A stretch of 64,000 bases of DNA from Limnanthes douglasii subsp. nivea. Taxonomy: Eukaryota; Streptophyta; Magnoliopsida; Brassicales; Limnanthaceae. The notes under the pieces were generated by a model. The model worked only from the letters and a program-made list of their open reading frames with translations. It made no database searches and was not told where the DNA came from. The stretch lies in assembly GCA_036936605.1 (NCBI GenBank), contig JAUPFV010000004.1, positions 288,404,009-288,468,008 on the forward strand, written 5' to 3'. A program made the position numbers and the translations under genes. Below are positions 57,405 to 64,000 of this stretch, in pieces. Positions within the stretch are counted from its first letter, which is position 1. Each line of letters starts with the position of its first letter.

Positions 57405-59019
57405 AACCCTAGTATGCTCACCAGCAGATGGAAGAGCTCAGGTAAATATCTTTTTATGTTTGTCTCTCTTACTTCGTAAAAAATTCGTTTCTGAACTGTT
57501 TTTCTTTTTTTTTTGTTAGTGTTGCCGAAGGAGTTCTCCGGTTTTGTGGAGGAGGGGCAAGCCACATGTGTTAAAATAAACACTTAGGTTGTCGAACGCT
57601 GGGGAAATTCCTTTCACAAGTGCTTCACATAAGGCAACTTGGTGAGGTCCCACCTCTGGAACACAACAGCTCGGAGAGACCTTACTTGGGAGGAGCTGAC
57701 CACTCCACCTCCTCCGGCTGTCATCCTCAAGAGAACAGAGGAAAAGGATGGAAAACTGGCCTTGCCTGCTAGAGCTAAAGCTCCAAGGAAGATAAAGGGC
57801 AAGAAGGGAAAGAAGAAACAAGCTGCAACAGAGGTTGTTGAAGGTGCTGTTGAGGAGATCGCCCCGACGAGTCAGGGAGTGCAGGCCCAAGGGGGAATTG
57901 ATGCTACTCTACTTCAAGTAGTTGAAGATGAGAGTATTAGGGAGGCAGGTGGACCTCCAGATCCTCCAAAGGCTCCTAACAAGGACCGAAAACGGGGAGC
58001 AAATAGTGAAGAGAGGGCAACCAAGAAGAAGAAAATCTCCTCGGGGGATGAAGTTGCCCTCCGGCCTTCAGAGTCTCTTCCTCCGGCCGACCCAACATAC
58101 CCCACTTTGGCAAAGCAAATCCCAAGTGGTCTACATACCGGAGAGGGTACCGGAGGGGATATCAATATAGATGGAGTGGACATTAGTGGCTTCCAAAATA
58201 TTCGCCTTTACTTTGATGACCTTGAAAAAGATGACTTTGTTGGCCCCTACCTTCCCCCAAGTTCCTCAAACATGGTTACTTTCAATGGTAAGTCCTTCAA
58301 TGTTTCAGGGGAGAATGACACAGTGACCTACTCCTTGTTGGGCCATATTCAACCAGTGCTCAACTTGGAGAGGCAAGTACGAAGTCAATCTGCCCTTATC
58401 AACACACTCAATGCAGACAAAGAGAGCTTATCTAATGATCTCCTTAATGCCAATCAAAGTGTTGAAGAATTGAGGAAAAAGCTCAAGGAGTTAAAAAAAA
58501 TGGAAAGAAGACTTGGTGACCAGGCTGGCCACTTCGGAGATGGTTAACACAGAGCTCCAAACCAAGTGTTCTGGCTTGGAGAAGAATCTCTTCGCTTCGA
58601 AGGAGGAGGTGAAGACCAAGGATAATGTTGTCCAAGCCCTGTCCAGTAACAAAACTTCCCTAGAAGGTGTTGTGTCCAAAGTTACCAAGGAAACTGAAGA
58701 TTTGATAAAAGAGTAGGAGAAGACAATCTAGGCCAGGGCCGATGCATACACCAAAAAGGTGATAGATTCCCTAGAAGAAAGGTATGCCGAAGTTAAATCC
58801 AATATGGTCTTGCTTTTTCATCGAACATTCCCAAAAAAGACACTTGGTACTCTGTGACAACATGTGGAATACGAAGACCTCCCATTCTATACTATGGCAG
58901 ATGGCGATAAGCATAACTACTCTAGTGGTTCTGATGATACCACTTATGAGGAAGAAGGGACCAGACAGAGCTCCAGTGATGAACCCAAAGATCCAAAAAA
59001 GAAACAAGATGATGCATGA
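57405..59019 (+). pseudogene. element E antisense ORF, remainder after D
   Basis: This continues the codons interrupted at 47022 (NPSMLTSRWKSS), then a phase-1 intron (57442-57519). Exon 2 (from 57520) reads LPKEFSGFVEEGQATCVK. A 300-codon frame (57639-58547) covers MVRSHLWNTTARRDLTWEEL, a basic Pro/Lys linker, GDINIDGVDISGFQN, FVGPYLPPSSSNMVTFNG and the start of the coiled coil. A frameshift in an A-run near 58495 is followed by LATSEMVNTELQTKCSGLEK and further stops. The C-terminus ends near the TGA 59017-59019. Confidence 0.86.
57442..57519 (+). other. intron of the antisense ORF (E)
   Basis: A 78-nt phase-1 intron from GTAAATATC to TTTTTTGTTAG, at the same codon as in A, C and D. Confidence 0.78.
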
Positions 59020-59563
59020 ACATCTAAGGGAAACCAACCCTAAGGTTTTAACTATTTTCTGTTTTTAATGACTTACCAAAGTCCTTGGATGGCCAAGGCA
59101 TTTTGTAATTGTGTCTGTTTAAGTCCGGTCAAGCTCTTTCTTTTTAAACTTAAATTCCTTGGATGGCCAATGCACTCTTTATGTTTTAATATCATCCTCC
59201 GGCGTTAGCCGGGCAGTTTTACTTTTCCAAATTCTTGCTTTGTTTCATATTCGCTCAATCTTAATGGCTCGTGTTTAAATAGCCCTTATTTATTTTACAA
59301 GTATTTCAAGATGAGAGTGTTTAAATTCTGTGATGACAAATGTTAAATGGTCATCACTTCGCTGGATCAATCCGACATGTCATAGATACTTAAAAGGCTT
59401 TAAAGAAACTGTAAATCAAACAACTCCGAATATTTTAAGAAGACATCAAATTTTATTAAAAAACCCGGACACCTCATTAAAACCTCCCCGTGCCACCATG
59501 GTAGGAAAGAGTATGCCCCCAATATTTACATGGACTTTAAACAAGTAAATATTTACACAAATT
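59020..59563. other. spacer between convergent 3' ends (E) with paired inverted repeats
   Basis: CCTTGGATGGCCAAGG (59083-59098) and CCTTGGATGGCCAATG (59157-59172). The rest is AT-rich and non-coding. Confidence 0.78.
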
Positions 59564-62500
59564 TCATTCTAGATACATCCGGAGGTGTTCAATGTTCCAA
59601 GGGTGGTTCAAGACTCTTCCATCTTCGTCCTGAAGCTTGTATGATCGAGGATTAAGCTTTTCAATGACCACATAAGGCCCTTCCCAGTTTGGAGCTAACT
59701 TGCCGAACTGCTTCTCTTTAGTATGTAAGAAGACTTTTCTTAACACTTTATCTCCTGGTTGAAAATCCCTTCTTCTGATTCTGGAAGCAAACCTGCTTCT
59801 CATTAAACCTTGATAATGGGTGGCTCTAAGATGAGCCTTAACCCTTTTCTCTTCTATTAAGTCCAATTGACTTCTGATTGCCACTTCATTAGCCTGTTCG
59901 GAAAAATTGTGGACTCTGTATGATGGAAGAGTTGCCTTTATATGATCAATCGCATCCATACCATATACCAAGACAAACGGGGATTCCTGTGTAGCAGCTC
60001 CACGAGTAGTCTCGTAGGCCTATAGTACTTCTTGTAGATAGCTTGGCCACTTTCCAGCAGCCCCTTCGAAATTATTTTTGAGACCGGACAGGATGGTCCT
60101 GTTCGCCACTTCAACCTGACCATTCGCCTGTGGGTGGAAAGTAGAAGAGAAGCAATGCTGAATGCCTCTAGAAGCACAGTAACTCTTCATATCCTTGTTA
60201 TCAAATTGTGGCCCATTATCTGGGGTTATCTTTTGTGGAACCCCAAATCTGCAACAAATATTAGATAAGATAAATTCTATTACAGTTTTTGAAGTAGTTC
60301 CTGACAAGGAGGTGCCTCTATCCACTTTGAAAAATAATCAATAGCTACAATAATAGTTCTGCACCCTCCAGACGCCATTGGTAGAGGTTATTGGCTCAGA
60401 AATCAACTCCAAAGAGACAGCTGGGATATATATTTCATTACCACATCTTTGGCATGGATCACACTTCTTTACCAATTCCTTGGCATCTTCCATTATGGAT
60501 GGACAGTAGTATCTGGCCAATAAAACTCTTCAGGTTAAAGCTCTATAACCACAATGTGCTGACCCATCACCATCATACAGTTCGGACAACACTATTTTGG
60601 ACTATGCAATCCCCAAACAACGCAAGAGAGCTCTACTAAAAGACTTCTTGTAAAGGATGTCTCTTATGATTAAAAAACCACGAGCCCTATACTTCATTTT
60701 TCTTGCTACTGCTTTTTCCGGAGGCAAAATGCCATCTGAAATGTATTGAAGAAGAGGATACCTCCAGTCTTTAGGTTCAACCACTTGTATACTTAAACTT
60801 TCCTCATCTTCCTTGTTCTCATTGGGTTGAATGGATGGGCATTCTTGTACATGAATACATAGGTAGGACTCAGAGTATGCTATGGTTGCCAAAGAGTCTG
60901 CTAATGTGTTCTCCGTTCTGGGAATGTGCTCATAGCTGATCTCTTTGAAGTTAACTACCACTTCTGTAAGAATGAATAAATATTTAATCAACTGCTCTTT
61001 TTTGCCTCAGATTGACCTTGGGCATGATGGATAAGAAGCTGAGAATCACTCATTAACCTTACTCTGTTGGCTCCAAAAAGCAAGGCTAACTTCAAACCAG
61101 CTATAGCAGCTTCGTATTCAGACTCATTTTTAGAAGCCCTAAAAGCAAAACATATAGCCTGGTATAGTTGGTCGCTGTACGGAGAGGTTAAACATACCCC
61201 AGCACCACAACCCATGGTACTTGATCCACCATCGGTCCGGACAACCCATACCTTCTTAGTTTTTTCACCTGTAGCTTGTTTAGTACTCCTGTCCGAACGG
61301 AATTCAACTAGGAAATCAGCAACAAATTGAGCCTTGATTGCAGTTCGAGGGGAAAAATCAATGTCATAGTCTCCCAATTCAACTGACCACTTGGTCATCC
61401 TGCTTGATATGTCTACCTTTTGAAGAACATTTTTCAAGGGAAAAGACGTCCGGACAACAATAGAATGAGACTGAAAGTAGGGCCTCATTTTCATGGCAGC
61501 AATTACCAAAGCTAGAGCTAGTCTCTCGAGTTTTAAATACCTTTTTTCAGCATCCATCAGGCTTTTGCTGATGTAGTAGATCTGACGAGGATAATTGTCC
61601 ATCTCTCTTACTAGTACCGCACTTATGGCACATTCGGAGACTGCTAAATATATATACAATGTTTCTCCATCAATAGGTTTAAACAGGGTTTTGGGGGAAG
61701 ATAAATGCTTATTTATTTCATCAAAAGCCTGGTCGCACTGTGGAGACCAGTTGAAGTCTTTAGCACCCTTTAAAGTTTGGAAAAACGGGGCACATCTGTC
61801 CGAAGATCTTGAGATAAAACGATTTAAAGCAGCCAACCTTCCTATCAACTTTTGAACCTCTTTAATATTTCGAGGATGATCCATCTGTAATAAAGCATTA
61901 AGCTGGTCCAGATCAGACTGTATTTCTTTTTCACTTATCACATACCCCCAAAAACTTCCCGCACTGTATTCCAAAAACACATTTTTCTGGATTTAATTTT
62001 AAATTAACTTTTACCAAGTTGGCAAAAGTCTCTTGTAGGTCTGCCAAGTGTAATTCTTCTTCCACATTTTTTACCATCAAGTCATCAATTTATACTTCTA
62101 TATTTCTTCCAATCTGATCGGCGAATGATTTGTTCATCAACCTCTGATAAGTAGCCCCTGCATTTTTTTAACCCAAAAGGCATGACCTTGTAACAATGGA
62201 GGCCCCTATCAGTAACAAAAGTAGTGTGTTCCGGGTCCTTCGGATCCACTTGTATCTGATTATAACCGGAGAAGGCATCCATAAAGGACAACAACTTGTT
62301 CCCAGATGTGAAGTCTACCAGCTGATCTATCCAGGAACGGGATACAAATCTTTTGGGCAAGCCCTGTCAAGGTCAGTAAAGTCGATGCACATACGCCATT
62401 TCCCATTTTTCTTTTTTACTAACACTGGATTAGGCTATCCATGAAGGATATTGAGATTTCTTTATGTGTGCCGTCTTGGTAAGCCGGTCAACCTCTTGTA

Positions 62501-62801
62501 CTATAACATCAGCTTTTTCTTTAGAGAAGGATCTTATTTTATGCACAATGGGTGCTACGTCTCTCCGGATGGATAGCTGGTATGATATAATATTCGCAGG
62601 CACTCCGGTTACATCAGCATTACACCAAGCATAAACGTGTTAATGGTTTGTTAAAAAAGATAACAATTTTCTTTTTAGATCCAATCTTGACACTTCTTCC
62701 TTCAGCCGGAGAGTGAGTTTCAACCTCTTCAATCGGTATTAAAACACCAGGGGTCTCTCTGGGGTCATAAATTTCCCCCTCCCCCCAGAGGCACCCACCA
62801 A
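59564..62801 (-). pseudogene. pol: element E pol, broken
   Basis: Order on the minus strand: RT (QLVDFTSGNKLLSFMDAFSG at 62360-62085, broken near the YIDD region by a stop and indel). Next is a 330-codon frame (61980-60988) with the end of RT, the degenerate RNase H and most of the archaeal-type RNase H (RTDGGSSTMGCGAG; SDSQLLIHH). The integrase zinc region follows at about 60600-60440 (SAHCGYRALT-like; CDPCQR). The integrase core has lost about 36-40 bp near 60388, including the WGLDLVGPLP segment with the first catalytic Asp. DNGPQFDNK and QVEVANRTI remain, and the GPY/F motif (NWEGPYVV) and tail ending RMYLE are intact. Confidence 0.9.
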
Positions 62802-64000
62802 TTGCTTCATTTATCTGAACTGCCCCCAAAGTTCTTGGGGAAAGTGCAGTTGCATAATATTCCCTTGCTATCTTTTGACTACTCTGAACAACTCCCACTT
62901 GTCCTTAAAGATCGTATTTTAAACATTGGTGAACCGTTGAAGCCACAACATGCATCGTGGAGAGCCAATACCTTCCCAAAATGGAATTGTAGCATGTGGG
63001 ACAATCTACCACAACAAAAAGTACCCTGACCATTTTCTTGAAAGGGACCTTGCCCAACAAAACCTCCTCCTCGAATTCCCCGATTACGTCCGCAGAGCTT
63101 CCAGTGAAACCCACAATAGATCTATTTGAACGTTGAATCACTGTTGGATTCTTCATTTGTTTGTAAGAATTCAAAAAGAGGATATTGGCTAAGCTTCCAG
63201 TGTCCAACAAATTCTCCTAATATCATTGCCTCCAATTGATGCTCCTATTACCACAACATCTTCAAGAGGACCAGCTATATCCCTCAAGTCATCTTCATCA
63301 AAAACAATAAAGGGAAAAGGAATTTGGGATTGATAGGAGGACATGACTCTTCCTTGAAGAAGGAGTTGGTGCAGTCATTGTATCCCCCCCAAATATGGTA
63401 ATTGACTCAAAAAAGCCTATGAGCCCAGACATCGTCTTGGTATGCTCTGTTATAACACCCACCTTATTCCGGGCTGGATCAGGATCCAAATAATCTGACT
63501 CTACATCGAATCTCTCAATAATCACCATGGCCCCGTCCGGAGCCGATGTCCCTACATTGTTTGTTGGGCCTCTGATGAGCATTATCAGACCTATTCCGAT
63601 TTTTTCTCTTGACATAAGCACCTAATTTTCCTCTTTCAATCAAATTCTGCACCTCTTGCTTCAAAGCGATGAAATCTTTTGTGTTATGGCCAATATCATG
63701 GTGATATTGATAAAAACAAGGATTATGACTTTCCCTTGGAGATTGCAGCGCTGCCGGCTTCCTAAAATGCACCTCATCTTTTGTTTTGTCATAGATGGTT
63801 TCCACATTCTCTTTTAATTCGGCAAACCACTCCGGTTGGACCCAAGTTCCTTGCTTATTTCTGGGCTGCTGACTCTGAGGTGGAGCAGGGTGAGATTGAG
63901 CCTTGGCCCTGTTGGGACCCTGTCTGACCTCCTTAGCCTTGTACCCGGACTGATTCTGGTTTGGTGCAGCTGGGGCAGATCTCACTTGCCTGTGCACCCT
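62802..64000 (-). pseudogene. gag-pro: element E gag(C-terminal)-protease, running off the window
   Basis: Minus-strand fragments at 63997-63515 (linker and zinc-knuckle relative YQYHHDIGHNTKDF, with the outer Cys residues lost), 63621-63298 (RFDVESDYLDPDPARNK; IFGGDTMTAPTPSS), 63210-62905 (protease MLDTGSLANILF; VLFVVVDCPTCYN) and 62898-62802. At the site of the conserved UAG two bases (TA) are missing and a further base is lost just after, so the frame is regained without a stop. The N-terminal gag, PBS and 5' LTR lie outside the window. Confidence 0.87.

Larger units (their letters stand above)
44873..64000 (-). mobile_element. element E: Tat-lineage element, right part outside the window, interrupted by D
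   Basis: The minus-strand element starts with its 3' LTR at 44873, inserted in B. The plus-strand antisense ORF runs from about 45690. It is interrupted after 47022 by the nested element D and resumes at 57405 (GTGTT is duplicated by D). The pol 3' end is at 59564, and gag-protease is still running at base 64000, so its 5' LTR and PBS are not in view. Breaks are numerous. From the nesting it is older than D and younger than B. Confidence 0.95.

Overview
The window looks like AT-rich intergenic DNA from a eudicot plant. It is dominated by one lineage of Ty3/gypsy LTR retrotransposons, the Tat group with a second, archaeal-type RNase H between the ordinary RNase H and integrase. Plant origin is supported by the primer-binding sites (18 nt fitting a plant tRNA-Arg 3' end), a tRNA-derived SINE, plant-type GT-AG introns and one small intron-containing gene for a secreted DY-motif peptide resembling the RGF/GOLVEN/CLEL family. 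I cannot name the species.

Layout. Bases 1-4395 hold a decayed multi-exon minus-strand gene: an N-terminal plant-mobile-domain-like part, a basic middle part and an Ulp1/C48-protease-like end that runs off the left edge. A solo LTR (2983-3410, TSD GGTTA) lies inside it and a second LTR remnant (about 4424-4789) lies at its 5' side. Bases 5050-9080 hold minisatellites, a diverged second copy of the same gene family and a 110-bp direct repeat. Bases 10000-13760 are an ancient minus-strand Tat gag-pol with no recognisable LTRs. Bases 13760-16172 are AT-rich and empty. Element A (16178-26477, plus strand, TSD ATTTT) is complete but decayed. Element C (26838-37356, minus strand, TSD ATGTT) is complete and the youngest, with nearly identical LTRs and an open 1058-codon pol frame. 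Bases 37362-42168 hold a degenerate minisatellite, an old integrase fragment, a SINE and the peptide gene (40715-41040). From 42169 there is a three-level nest: element B (plus) is interrupted at 44872 by element E (minus), and E is interrupted inside its antisense ORF by element D (47023-57399, minus, TSD GTGTT). The far ends of B and E lie beyond the window.

Shared architecture. Copies A, C, D and E have LTR - PBS - gag-protease - UAG - RT - degenerate RNase H - archaeal-type RNase H - integrase. Behind pol comes a large extra ORF on the opposite strand, then PPT and LTR. The antisense ORF has its own TATA motif 98-118 nt before its start, a conserved phase-1 intron of 78-90 nt with GT-AG ends on the antisense strand, a Transposase_28-like domain and a long coiled coil. 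Between its 3' end and the 3' end of pol, every copy keeps two short inverted repeats built on CCTTGG/CCAAGG. Three copies keep a single UAG between protease and RT, followed by CAG, in frame on both sides. One copy has the plant-viral leaky context UAG CAG UUA. These features suggest a family that runs two opposed transcription units and may use stop-codon readthrough. All copies present carry breaks, so none looks autonomous.
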